Shown here piece after piece: positions 1 through 7,535 of a DNA stretch of 64,000 nucleotides; position 1 is the stretch's first letter, and every line of letters starts with the position of its first letter. This DNA is from Methylorubrum suomiense (GTDB taxonomy: Bacteria > Pseudomonadota > Alphaproteobacteria > Rhizobiales > Beijerinckiaceae), in NCBI RefSeq assembly GCF_022179765.1, contig NZ_BPRE01000007.1:1-64000 (forward strand), given 5' to 3'. A model generated the notes under the pieces. The model was not told where the DNA came from. It was given only the letters and a program-made list of their open reading frames with translations, and did no database searches. The translations under genes were made by a program, and so were the position numbers.

Positions 1-1
1 G

Positions 2-178
2 GACGGGCTGAACGCCGATCGCATCCCCTCGCCGAGCGGCGGAACGTGGCGGGTCTCCTCCGTCTCGTACCTGCTCGACAATCCGAAATACCGCGGCGCC
101 GTCGAGTACCTGTTCCGATGGAACGGGGCCGAGACGCACGTCCTCCAGCCCGGTTCGCACGAGGCCATCGTCGGATGA
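2..178 (+). CDS. Large serine recombinase, C-terminal fragment (cut by the window edge)
   Basis: The frame is open from the window edge to a TGA at 176-178. The 58 visible residues match the end of the Pfam Recombinase domain of large serine integrases: an LNADRIPSPSGGTW-type segment, then VSSVSYLLDNPKYRGAVEY and a PGSHEAIV motif. In typical family members the chain continues past this motif into a zinc ribbon and coiled coil. Here it stops two residues later, so this is either a short variant or a truncated protein. Its likely role is prophage integration and excision. The stop overlaps the next gene's ATG (ATGA). The catalytic serine domain is outside the window. Confidence 0.75.
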   Translation, partial: DGLNADRIPSPSGGTWRVSSVSYLLDNPKYRGAVEYLFRWNGAETHVLQPGSHEAIVG

Positions 179-423
179 GCGCTTCCCCCATCTCGCGCGC
201 GGAGGCGATCGCCCTCGGCCGCACCGATCCGGCCGCGTCCGCTTACGGCGCGCACATGCGCGATCCCAGCGCGATCCGCCGCGAGGCCGAACGCGTCCGC
301 ATCCTGATGGCCGTCTGCCGCCTGCCGGCCGCGACGCCCGTGCTCGTCACCACGCCCGCCGACGACGTCGCCACCGATCCGGTGGAGCTGCGTCGGCTCG
401 CCCTTTCGAGGTTCAGCCTGTGA
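175..423 (+). CDS. Small hypothetical phage protein (82 aa)
   Basis: The ATG at 175 overlaps the recombinase stop as ATGA, which fixes this start over an upstream in-frame ATG at 46. The product is a soluble, arginine/alanine-rich 82-residue protein with no domain I recognise. It is translationally coupled on both sides: its stop overlaps the GTG start of the next small gene. The position between an integrase and the terminase block suggests an accessory gene, but no function can be assigned. Coding potential is supported mainly by the overlap chain. Confidence 0.5.
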   Translation: MSASPISRAEAIALGRTDPAASAYGAHMRDPSAIRREAERVRILMAVCRLPAATPVLVTTPADDVATDPVELRRLALSRFSL

Positions 424-530
424 AGCTCATCGCCTTCCTCCGCAGGTTCCTCGCCTCGCCTGAGCCGGAGGCGCCGGCCCTGCCGGTGATCCGCACCGGC
501 CGCGTCCTCAGCAACGGAAGCGGTCGATGA
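420..530 (+). CDS. Very small hypothetical protein (36 aa)
   Basis: The GTG at 420 overlaps the preceding stop (GTGA) and the stop at 528-530 overlaps the next ATG (ATGA). The peptide has an amphipathic, basic N-terminus (KLIAFLRRFLASPEPEAP) and could bind membrane or nucleic acid; that is a guess. The only evidence that it is a gene is its fit into an unbroken series of four-base overlaps. It is not recognised as a member of a named family. Confidence 0.35.
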   Translation: MKLIAFLRRFLASPEPEAPALPVIRTGRVLSNGSGR

Positions 531-694
531 CGTCGGCTGCCGAGCGACGCCTCGCTGACGCTCGCCGCGCGCTCGACGTGGCCCGCGATGCCCGCGAGGC
601 CAACCGCAACGCCGATACCGCCCTGGCCGTCGCCAGCGCGCAACTGCGCTTCGACGAGGCCCGCCGGGCGCTCGTTCGGGAAGAGTGGGTCTGA
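527..694 (+). CDS. Small helical hypothetical protein (55 aa)
   Basis: The ATG at 527 overlaps the previous stop and its own stop at 692-694 overlaps the next ATG. The product is rich in Ala, Arg and Asp/Glu with heptad-like spacing (RRLADARRALDVARDAREAN). It probably forms a single long alpha-helix or coiled coil. No family is recognised. It belongs to the chain of coupled mini-genes that follows the recombinase, and confidence rests on that arrangement. Confidence 0.4.
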   Translation: MTSAAERRLADARRALDVARDAREANRNADTALAVASAQLRFDEARRALVREEWV

Positions 695-1029
695 TGCACA
701 CCGCCGATCCCCGCCCGCCCCGGCTTGATCCGCTGTGGCTCGCCTTCGGCCTCGTGCCGCTGCTGTTCGTGCTCGGCTCGTCCGCCCCGGTGAAGGCGGA
801 GGTCCTGGGCTTCCGCGTCGAGGCTCGCGCCTGCCGCGGTGAGGTCTGCCGCCCGCTGCTCGGGTCGGGTCGGATGATCGGCGGGCGTTACGCCTGCGAC
901 GGGCGCGCCGCTCGCCTCCAGGATCTCGCGGCCGTCCTGCCGCCCGCCGCGCTCGGCCTGCCGGTCGGTCGGCTGCCGTGGCGCGTCACCGCTCGATGCG
1001 TCGGCGTCGAGGGGATGGCGCGCGCATGA
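694..1029 (+). CDS. Small membrane-anchored or exported hypothetical protein (111 aa)
   Basis: The start is the ATG at 694, overlapping the previous TGA; an in-frame upstream ATG at 685 lies inside the previous gene. Residues 14-33 form a hydrophobic segment (LWLAFGLVPLLFVLGSS) that looks like a signal anchor or uncleaved signal peptide. The rest is a small domain with four cysteines (C47 and C52 close together, then one each near residues 69 and 103) that could form disulphides in the periplasm. No named family is recognised. The stop overlaps the start of the DUF2158-like gene. Confidence 0.5.
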   Translation: MHTADPRPPRLDPLWLAFGLVPLLFVLGSSAPVKAEVLGFRVEARACRGEVCRPLLGSGRMIGGRYACDGRAARLQDLAAVLPPAALGLPVGRLPWRVTARCVGVEGMARA

Positions 1030-1175
1030 TGGGCGTCGGCTCGCGCGTCCGGCTCAACACCGGCAAACGTCAGATGCTCGTCGTCGACTTGGAGCTCTAT
1101 CCGCGGCGCTTCCTCTGCGCGTGGCCCGGTGGCGAGCGCTGGTTCCCGGCGGCCTGCCTGACGCTGTTCGCGTGA
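1026..1175 (+). CDS. DUF2158/YodC-like small protein (49 aa)
   Basis: The product is a compact beta-rich mini-protein. An N-terminal GSRVRLNTGKRQMLVVD segment is followed by FLCAWPGGERWFP, the layout of DUF2158 (YodC) proteins: G-x-V-x-L, a V/I-x-x-V strand, then C-x-W with a conserved F near the end. The function of that family is unknown. Tandem ATG codons at 1026 and 1029 could both serve; the first overlaps the previous stop. The downstream metallopeptidase gene begins at the TGATG of this gene's stop. Confidence 0.5.
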   Translation: MMGVGSRVRLNTGKRQMLVVDLELYPRRFLCAWPGGERWFPAACLTLFA

Positions 1176-1804
1176 TGCTGTCCCGCCCGCGGCCTCCGGA
1201 AAGCCTGCTCGGCGCTGAGGGCGCGCTCACGCTCACGCCCGTCGAGCCGGCGCACGACCTGGAGGCCTGGGCCCGCGCGACCTTCATCGATGAGGGCGCG
1301 CCGCTCCTGAACGAGGAACACCTGCATCTCCGCGACGCCCGGCTCGGGATGCTCTGGTGCGCGCTGCCGAACGCGCGACAGGGCAACGCCGTCGTCGGGC
1401 TGTGCGAGGAAGCGACCTTCATCGGCAATCGCTGGGCGAAGGCGCGCTGGACGCAGCAGATCATGGCCTGGTTCGGCGACGTGCCAGACTTCCTGCTCAC
1501 CTTCGATGCCGGATTCGCGGACCAAGCCGACGACGCCACGTTCTGCGCCCTCGTCGAGCACGAGCTGTTGCACGCGGGCCAGAAGAAGGACGTTTGGGGC
1601 GCGCCGAAATTTAACAGCCAGACCGGCCGCCCCGTGTTCGGCATCCGTGGCCATGACGTCGAGGAGTTCGTTGGCATCGTCGAGCGGTACGGCGTCGGCC
1701 CGGCGGCGGGTCGGACGCGGGCGCTCGTCGAGGCTGCTTCACGGGCCCCGCTGATCTGCTCGGCGGACATCAGCAGCGTGTGCGGCACCTGCCGACGACC
1801 CTGA
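1175..1804 (+). CDS. Putative phage zinc metallopeptidase (HELLH motif)
   Basis: The product is about 209 residues. It carries the zinc-protease motif H-E-L-L-H in the context FCALVEHELLHAGQKKD, with a downstream His/Glu segment (GHDVEEFVGIVERYG) that could supply the third ligand. This is the pattern of the putative phage metallopeptidase family found beside terminase genes in many prophages; their substrate is unknown. The ATG at 1175 overlaps the preceding TGA, and a GTG at 1172 is an alternative. The last 30 residues contain a Cys-rich ICSADISSVCGTC stretch. It may act in host takeover or capsid maturation, but neither role can be read from sequence. Confidence 0.65.
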   Translation: MLSRPRPPESLLGAEGALTLTPVEPAHDLEAWARATFIDEGAPLLNEEHLHLRDARLGMLWCALPNARQGNAVVGLCEEATFIGNRWAKARWTQQIMAWFGDVPDFLLTFDAGFADQADDATFCALVEHELLHAGQKKDVWGAPKFNSQTGRPVFGIRGHDVEEFVGIVERYGVGPAAGRTRALVEAASRAPLICSADISSVCGTCRRP

Positions 1805-1823
1805 CCGGACCCTGACGAACGCC

Positions 1824-2261
1824 ATGGCGCAGCAGACCTTGCCGGACGAGGTGAAAGCCTTCGTCGTCCAGCAACTTGCGATGTTCGAGACCCCTTCCGA
1901 AGTGGCCAAGGCCGTCAAGGAAGAGTTCGGCATCGAGATCGCTCGGCAGTCGATCGAGGCTTACGACCCGGGCAAGCGGGCCGGCGCGTCGCTGTCGCAA
2001 GAATTCCGGGACCTGTTCGAGGCCACGCGGACGACCTTCCTCACCGATACGGCGGCGATCGCGGTCTCGCACAAGGTGGTGCGCCTGCGGACGCTCTCCC
2101 GCCTGATCGAGACGGCCGAGAAGCGCGGCAACGCGGTGCTCGCGGCCAACCTCCTCGTCCAGGTCGCGAAGGAGATGGGCGACGCCTACACCAACCGTCA
2201 GCGGATCGACGCGAATGTTGCAGTCCGCAGCCACGAGGATGCTCTCGGCGACCTTGAGTGA
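1824..2261 (+). CDS. DUF2280 family protein, probable small terminase subunit
   Basis: The 145-residue protein begins LPDEVKAFVVQQLAMFETPSEVAKAVKEEFGIEI and continues with an AYDPGKRAG motif. This is the signature of DUF2280 phage proteins, which resemble a helix-turn-helix DNA-recognition module and sit immediately upstream of large terminase genes. The inferred role is recognition of the phage packaging site and loading of the large subunit. Its end overlaps the start of the large terminase gene by about 20 nt in another frame, as usual for terS/terL pairs. Confidence 0.75.
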   Translation: MAQQTLPDEVKAFVVQQLAMFETPSEVAKAVKEEFGIEIARQSIEAYDPGKRAGASLSQEFRDLFEATRTTFLTDTAAIAVSHKVVRLRTLSRLIETAEKRGNAVLAANLLVQVAKEMGDAYTNRQRIDANVAVRSHEDALGDLE

Positions 2262-3834
2262 CCGCGAGCGCGCGGTTCGCCAGAAGCTGAAGAGCGATTT
2301 CGAGCACTACGCGCCGCGCTGCCTGCGCATCAGGACGAAGTCGGGCAAGATCGTCCCGTTCACCCTGAACAAGGCGCAGCGCTACATTCACGCCCGGCTA
2401 CAGGATCAGCTCCTGAGCACGGGCAGCGTCCGGGCGCTGATCCTGAAGGGTCGGCAGCAGGGCGCCTCGACGTACATCGGCGGCCGGTTCTTCTGGCGCA
2501 CCAGCCACAACCGCGGCGTCCGGACCTTCATCCTGACCCACCAGGAGGATTCGACCGCCGCCCTGTTCGAGATGGTCTCGCGGTATCACGAGCATTGCCC
2601 CTCGCTCGTGAAGCCCTCGACCGGCGCGGCGAACGCGAAGGAGCTGCTCTTCGACCGCCTCGATAGCGGGTACAAGGTCGGCACCGCGGGCTCGAAGGCG
2701 GTGGGACGCGGTAACACGCTCCAGTTCTTCCACGGCTCCGAGGTCGGGTTCTGGCCGCACGCGCACAGTCACGCGTCGGGCATCCTCCAGGCCATCGCGG
2801 ATGAGCCGGGCACCGAGGTTATCCTCGAAAGCACGGCGAACGGGGTCGGAAACTACTTCCACCAGCAATGGCGGAAGGCGGAGCGGGGCGAGAGCGAGTT
2901 CCAGGCGATCTTCGTCCCGTGGTTCTGGGATGAGGGCTACCGGAAGGAGCCGCCGCCGGATTTCACGCTGTCGACCGATCCGGATGAGCAGAACGAATCC
3001 GAGGTCGATTACGCTGAGGCGCACGGCCTCGACGCGGCGCAGATGTTCTGGCGCCGACGCAAGATCGCGGACCTGGGCGAGAGCCTGTTCCGCCAGGAAT
3101 ACCCCGCGACCGCGGCAGAGGCCTTCCAGATGGCGAATACGAACGGCCTCATCAGCGCCAAGCTGGTGATGGCTGCCCGCAAGCGCACGGTGGAGGCCTC
3201 CGGCCCGCTCGTGTTCGGCTACGACCCTGCGCACCAGGGCGTTGACCGTCACGCGCTGGCCAAGCGCCGCGGTCGCAAGCTGCTGTCGGCAGGCGGCCCG
3301 GTCGGGCTGTCGATCCCGGAGAGCGCGAACCACGTCGCGGTGGAGATCGACCGCGACAACCCGACGAAGTGCTTCATCGACGTCACCGGCGGCTACGGTG
3401 CCGGCGTCTATGACATCCTCGTCGAGCGCGGTTACGGCACGCCCGGTCGCGGCATCGTCGTCCCGGTGAACTTCGGCGGCGCGCCGATCGCGCCCGATCG
3501 CTACTCGCCGACCACGGGCGAGAAGCTGCCCGGCCCGCTGAACCGCCGCGCCGAGATCTGGATGAATTCGCTCGACTGGCTGGAGGACCCGGCCGGCGTC
3601 GACATTCCGGACGAGGACGAGATCCAGGCCGATGCCTGCTCGACCGGCTACAGCCACAACAGCCGCGGCCAGGTGCAGCTCTGGTCGAAGGAAAAGATGC
3701 GGTCGATGGGGATTCCCTCGCCCGACACATGGGATGCGGTCGCACTCACCTTCGCCGAGCCGGTGATTGAGGAAGCGCCCCTGAAAATCGGTAGCGCGAG
3801 CGGCCGTCGCCGCGGCGGCTGGATGGGTGCCTGA
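2239..3834 (+). CDS. Terminase large subunit (DNA-packaging ATPase/nuclease)
   Basis: The ATPase core is recognisable: an adenine-binding-type LNKAQRYIHA segment, then a Walker-A-like GRQQGAST loop about 70 residues in, and TFILTHQEDSTAALFEM. The C-terminal half fits an RNase H-like nuclease fold (VFGYDPAHQGVDRHAL, later VEIDRDN and a terminal DTWDAVALTFAEP segment). Large terminases pump DNA into the procapsid through the portal. The start is uncertain: ATG 2239 is chosen, with ATG 2215 and TTG 2254 as alternatives. The length of 531-539 residues is normal. The gene follows the small subunit and precedes the portal, the classic order. Confidence 0.85.
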   Translation: MLSATLSDRERAVRQKLKSDFEHYAPRCLRIRTKSGKIVPFTLNKAQRYIHARLQDQLLSTGSVRALILKGRQQGASTYIGGRFFWRTSHNRGVRTFILTHQEDSTAALFEMVSRYHEHCPSLVKPSTGAANAKELLFDRLDSGYKVGTAGSKAVGRGNTLQFFHGSEVGFWPHAHSHASGILQAIADEPGTEVILESTANGVGNYFHQQWRKAERGESEFQAIFVPWFWDEGYRKEPPPDFTLSTDPDEQNESEVDYAEAHGLDAAQMFWRRRKIADLGESLFRQEYPATAAEAFQMANTNGLISAKLVMAARKRTVEASGPLVFGYDPAHQGVDRHALAKRRGRKLLSAGGPVGLSIPESANHVAVEIDRDNPTKCFIDVTGGYGAGVYDILVERGYGTPGRGIVVPVNFGGAPIAPDRYSPTTGEKLPGPLNRRAEIWMNSLDWLEDPAGVDIPDEDEIQADACSTGYSHNSRGQVQLWSKEKMRSMGIPSPDTWDAVALTFAEPVIEEAPLKIGSASGRRRGGWMGA

Positions 3835-3838
3835 CGCG

Positions 3839-3985
3839 ATGGTCAAACCTCCGAAGCCCGGCAACCGCTGGGAGCGTGATCCTGTGCGCACGGAAGCCGT
3901 GCGGGCTTTGGCGATACTGCGGACGCCCGCCCAAGCCCGGGCATGGCTCTCCCGCTTCTCCGCGCGCCCGAAGAGTGTTCGCTGA
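3839..3985 (+). CDS. Small hypothetical protein between terminase and portal (48 aa)
   Basis: The ATG at 3839 lies 4 nt after the terminase stop and the TGA at 3983-3985 overlaps the portal ATG as ATGA. The protein is basic (MVKPPKPGNRWERDPVRTEA, then an Arg/Ala-rich helix). Small basic proteins at this spot occur in other tailed phages, but I cannot name a family. The tight spacing on both sides supports it being translated. Confidence 0.5.
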   Translation: MVKPPKPGNRWERDPVRTEAVRALAILRTPAQARAWLSRFSARPKSVR

Positions 3986-6324
3986 TGGCCCGCACCCCGA
4001 AGCGCCGCGCCCCTCGCCCGGCCCCCGATGCGATCATGCTGCCGGAGGCGGCGCCGGAGCCCAAGGCGGCCCCGGAGAAGGACGCAGGCAAGTCCGACCT
4101 TGCCGCGGTCCACGCGACCGCGCTGAAGCGCTGGCGGCGCGCTGACGAGGCCGACCGGGAGAACCGCACGGAGGCCTACGCCGACCTCGAGTTCCTGGAG
4201 GTGCCCGGCGCGCAGTGGACGAAAGAGGCGAAGGACAGTCGCGCCGACCGGCCGTGCCTCGAATTCAACCGACTGCCCACCACGATCGCCCAGATTACCG
4301 GCGACATTCGGCAGATGCGCCCGGCGGTGAAGGTCGTGCCGGTGGACAGCCGCGGCGATCCGGAAACCGCCGACGTCATCGCCGGCATGGTCCGCTACGT
4401 CGAGAACCGCTCGGACGCGGCCTCGGCCTACTTCGCCGGCGCCGACCAGCAGGTGGCGTGCGGCATCGGTCATTGGCGCGTCGAGACCGAGTATGGGTCT
4501 GATTCCACCTTCGAGCAGGAGATCCGCATCTCGCCGGTCGCGGACGGCGTCGGGGTCCGCTGGGACCCGGATGCGCGCCTGCCGACGCGTGAGGATGCCC
4601 GGTTCTGCTTCGTGCCCGTCGACATGAGCCGGGACGTCTTCGAAGAGACTTATCCGGAAGCGACCCCGACCCAGCTTGGGGATGCCGACCTGAACGAAGG
4701 CGGCCTGTCGGAGTGGGCGACGCACGACACGGTGCGCGTTGCGGAATACTGGCTGAAGCGCCCGGTCAAGAAAACGCTCGCCCTGATGCCGGACGGCGAG
4801 ATCCTCGACCTGACCGACAAGAGCGACGCGGACCACGCGGAGCGGCTGGCCCGCGCGCAGGCCGTGAATGCCCGTATCGAGCGGCGCGACGGGCACCAGG
4901 TGGAACGCTACCTCATCACCGCGACGGAGGTGCTGGAGGGGCCGACAGCTTGGCCCGGGCGCTTCATCCCGATCATTCCCGCCGTCGGCATCGAGATGCA
5001 GATCGGTCGGAGGCGGCTGCGGCGCGGCGTGATCCGCATGGCGAAGGATGCCCAGCGCGCCTACAACTATGCCCGCTCGACCCAGACCGAAGTTGTGGCG
5101 CTCCAGCCCAAGGCGCCGTTCATCGGCACCGAAAAGCAGTTTAAGGGCTACGAGCACGTTTGGGAGACGGCGAACACGGAGAACCATCCGTTCCTGCCGT
5201 TCAACGCCGATCCGAACGCGCCGATCGCCGTCCCGCAGCGTGTGCAGCCGCCGGTCGCGAGCGCGGGCCTCGCCGAGCTGACCCGCGAGGCGGCGGAGGA
5301 CATGAAGGCCGTAACGGGCGTCTACGATGCGAGCCTCGGCGCTCGCTCAAATGAGACCAGCGGCAAGGCGATCCAGGCCCGCCAACGCGAGGGCGATGTC
5401 GGCTCGTTCGTCTACATCGTGAATTTCAGCCGATCGATCCGCCATACCGGCTCGGTCGTCGTCGACCTGATCCCGCACGTCTACGACACGGCCCGGACGA
5501 TCCGGGTGGTGGGCGAGGACGGCAAGGTTGATCGGGTGCAGATCAACGAGGTGACCGGGCTGGCCGACGAGGGCGACCCGCTCGACAAGATCCGGAACGA
5601 CGTCACGGTGGGCGCTTACGATGTCGCGATGGAGATGGGGCCGAGCTACACCACGCGCCGCGAGGCCGCGCTTGATGGAATGCTGCAACTCGTCGCCGCC
5701 GCGCCGAACCTCGCGCCGATGATCCTCGACCTTCTGGCGAAGGCGCAGGATTGGCCGATGGCGGACAAGATCGCGGCGCGCATCCGCGCGATGCTCCCGC
5801 CCCAGATCCAGGCCATGGAGGCGCAGGAGAGCGGCGAGGCCCCGCCCCCGCCGATGCCACCCTCGCCGCAGGAGCAGGCGGCGATGGCGCAGCAGGAGCG
5901 CCAGCAGCAGATCGAGGCGGGCCGCCAGCAGCTCGACATGGAGAAGCTGAACGTCGAGCGGGAGAAGCTCCAAGCTGACGTTCTCAAGATCCAGGCCGAG
6001 ATCGAGAAGGCCCACATCGACGCGCAGGCGCGGATCGTGGAGGCGAACCGTCCGCAGGTGCCCGGCATGGATGGCGGCATCATCGCTTCCGATCCCCGCA
6101 TTGAGGCGATCGGCGCCGCCGTGGCGCAACTCTCCGACGTGGTCTCGATGCTCATGGAAGAGATGTCGGGCGCTGTCCCGCCGATCGCGCAGGATGGGCC
6201 GCCCATGGCCGAACCGCCGCCCCCGGCCCTGCCGGAGATGATGACCAGCGAGCCGCCTCCGGGCGGCTTTTCTTTTGACCCCGCCGCGCTGGGCCAGCCC
6301 GCGCCTGACCTGATGGGTTTCTGA
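3985..6324 (+). CDS. P22-like portal protein
   Basis: The 779-residue protein matches the P22 gp1 portal family. Early on it has WTKEAKDSRADRPCLEFNRL and an ITGDIRQMRPAVKVVPVD segment, which in that family define the clip/wing region. This is followed by AYFAGADQQVACGIGHWRV. The C-terminal 150 residues are Gln/Glu-rich with a coiled-coil barrel-like stretch (residues about 630-690) and a Pro-rich tail, like the P22 barrel. Twelve copies would form the DNA entry/exit channel. ATG 3985 overlaps the upstream stop; an ATG at 3943 is less likely. The P22-type portal predicts a short-tailed virion. Confidence 0.82.
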   Translation: MARTPKRRAPRPAPDAIMLPEAAPEPKAAPEKDAGKSDLAAVHATALKRWRRADEADRENRTEAYADLEFLEVPGAQWTKEAKDSRADRPCLEFNRLPTTIAQITGDIRQMRPAVKVVPVDSRGDPETADVIAGMVRYVENRSDAASAYFAGADQQVACGIGHWRVETEYGSDSTFEQEIRISPVADGVGVRWDPDARLPTREDARFCFVPVDMSRDVFEETYPEATPTQLGDADLNEGGLSEWATHDTVRVAEYWLKRPVKKTLALMPDGEILDLTDKSDADHAERLARAQAVNARIERRDGHQVERYLITATEVLEGPTAWPGRFIPIIPAVGIEMQIGRRRLRRGVIRMAKDAQRAYNYARSTQTEVVALQPKAPFIGTEKQFKGYEHVWETANTENHPFLPFNADPNAPIAVPQRVQPPVASAGLAELTREAAEDMKAVTGVYDASLGARSNETSGKAIQARQREGDVGSFVYIVNFSRSIRHTGSVVVDLIPHVYDTARTIRVVGEDGKVDRVQINEVTGLADEGDPLDKIRNDVTVGAYDVAMEMGPSYTTRREAALDGMLQLVAAAPNLAPMILDLLAKAQDWPMADKIAARIRAMLPPQIQAMEAQESGEAPPPPMPPSPQEQAAMAQQERQQQIEAGRQQLDMEKLNVEREKLQADVLKIQAEIEKAHIDAQARIVEANRPQVPGMDGGIIASDPRIEAIGAAVAQLSDVVSMLMEEMSGAVPPIAQDGPPMAEPPPPALPEMMTSEPPPGGFSFDPAALGQPAPDLMGF

Positions 6325-6644
6325 TGTCGATCCCGAACCCGTTCCGCCCGACGCCCTTCGCGACGCTCCGGCTCAACGCCAACACCGCCCTGAATGGTGC
6401 GCAGGTCCTGCCGAACCTGCCCCATGGCGGCGGCACGCAGGTCCGCATCTGGAACCGCGGCAACGTACCGGCCCGCATCGAGTTCGGTGCCAAGCCGACG
6501 ATGGACCTTCCGACCGTGGCTTCGGTCGCCATCCCGGCCGGTGCGGTGGAGATCCATACCCTTCAGACAGGCCAGCGCTTCGCGGCGGTCCTCGGCGATG
6601 GCGGTGCGCCCGACGTCGAGATGACGGTGGGCGAGGGGAACTGA
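6324..6644 (+). CDS. Hypothetical phage structural-type protein (106 aa)
   Basis: The ATG overlaps the portal stop. The product is a small beta-rich protein with a TQVRIWNRGNVPARIEFG core and a GQRFAAVLGDGGAPDVEMT end, suggesting a single beta-sandwich. It has no signal peptide or membrane segment. Small beta proteins of this sort often decorate capsids or join fibres. No family is recognised and the role is inferred only from being the first of four genes placed between portal and scaffold. Confidence 0.6.
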   Translation: MSIPNPFRPTPFATLRLNANTALNGAQVLPNLPHGGGTQVRIWNRGNVPARIEFGAKPTMDLPTVASVAIPAGAVEIHTLQTGQRFAAVLGDGGAPDVEMTVGEGN

Positions 6645-6648
6645 TGTC

Positions 6649-7182
6649 GTGCCGGGGTATGGCACCAGCCCATTTCAATCGGCGGCGCAGGTCGCTGCTG
6701 CGGTTGGTCTGAGCCGCTCCGGCAACAGTCGGATTCCGGCGGGGAACGTCGTCACCTCGACGTCGGAGACCGCCTTCCTCCCGAAGATGACCATTCCGGC
6801 GAACACCCTCGTGCCGGGTTCGTGCATCCGCCTCCTTCAGTTCGGGCTCTACAGCTCGTCGGGTCTGACGCCCTCGATTACCCCGCGCATCCGGCTCGGC
6901 GGCGTGTCCCTCCTGCCGCTGCGGGCGATCATGGGCCTGATCGGCACGGCGAACTCGCCTTGGCAGGCTGACGCGACCTTCCTCGTGACCGAATCCGGGA
7001 TCGTCGGCACGGGCATTCTGACCATCGACGACAACCAAGTCCGCATCTTCGGCGGCCCGCCGATCGTGGGCCTGAACTACGGCCAGCCGCTCGACCTCAC
7101 ATCCTCGGCGCAATGGTCGGCGGCCGGCAACGCGATCACCTGCCAAGGCTGGCTCGCGGAAGTGCTGAAGCCGGCGCCGTAA
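6649..7182 (+). CDS. Hypothetical phage structural-type protein (177 aa)
   Basis: The GTG start at 6649 is the only sensible initiator; an ATG at 6644 leads to a short dead-end frame. The protein is Ser/Thr/Gly-rich with many short beta strands (GSCIRLLQFGLYSSSG, ATFLVTESGIVGTGILTI). It has the look of a jelly-roll or fibre-associated domain. No signal peptide is present. No family is recognised. It sits directly before a secreted-type small protein and the giant SGNH fibre. Confidence 0.6.
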   Translation: MPGYGTSPFQSAAQVAAAVGLSRSGNSRIPAGNVVTSTSETAFLPKMTIPANTLVPGSCIRLLQFGLYSSSGLTPSITPRIRLGGVSLLPLRAIMGLIGTANSPWQADATFLVTESGIVGTGILTIDDNQVRIFGGPPIVGLNYGQPLDLTSSAQWSAAGNAITCQGWLAEVLKPAP

Positions 7183-7220
7183 CCCCTCCACCAACCTCGA
7201 CCTACCCAACGGAGCGCACC

Positions 7221-7532
7221 ATGCGTCTTGTCCGAACCCTTGCGCTCGCCTGCGCTCTGCTCACCCCGCTGCCCGCTCTGGCGCAGCTGTCGCAGACCTT
7301 CACCTATCGGTCCGCTTCTCCGATCACGCCCGGAACGCCGGTGCCCTCCGGCGATGGCGTTGCCATGGCCTGCTCGGCGCCGGGCACGCTGCGGCTGATG
7401 ATGCAGGACGGCTCGCTGCTCGATTTCTACGCGCAGCAGGGCACCGCGATCGTCGACAACCTCGCGGTTCGCGATGTGGTCACCTCCGGAACCACGGCGA
7501 CCTGCTCCGTCACCGTCCTGCGTCGGGGCTGA
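7221..7532 (+). CDS. Small protein with Sec signal peptide in the tail module (103 aa)
   Basis: The ATG at 7221 follows a GGAG ribosome-binding site by 7-8 nt, so the longer upstream frame is rejected. Residues 1-22 are a textbook signal peptide (MRLVRTLALACALLTPLPALA) with an A-L-A cleavage site. The mature part of about 80 residues is beta-rich with two cysteines (CSAPGTLRL and TATCSVTVLRRG) that could pair outside the cytoplasm. No family is recognised. It lies 3 nt upstream of the large fibre gene and is probably co-translated with it. Export is unexpected for a virion part. Confidence 0.6.
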   Translation: MRLVRTLALACALLTPLPALAQLSQTFTYRSASPITPGTPVPSGDGVAMACSAPGTLRLMMQDGSLLDFYAQQGTAIVDNLAVRDVVTSGTTATCSVTVLRRG

Positions 7533-7535
7533 ACC

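Noticed and set aside
2398..5187. 929-codon open frame on the minus strand opposite terminase and portal
   Set aside because: Arg/Gly/His-rich shadow with no domain pattern; the plus-strand genes are clearly terminase and P22-type portal.
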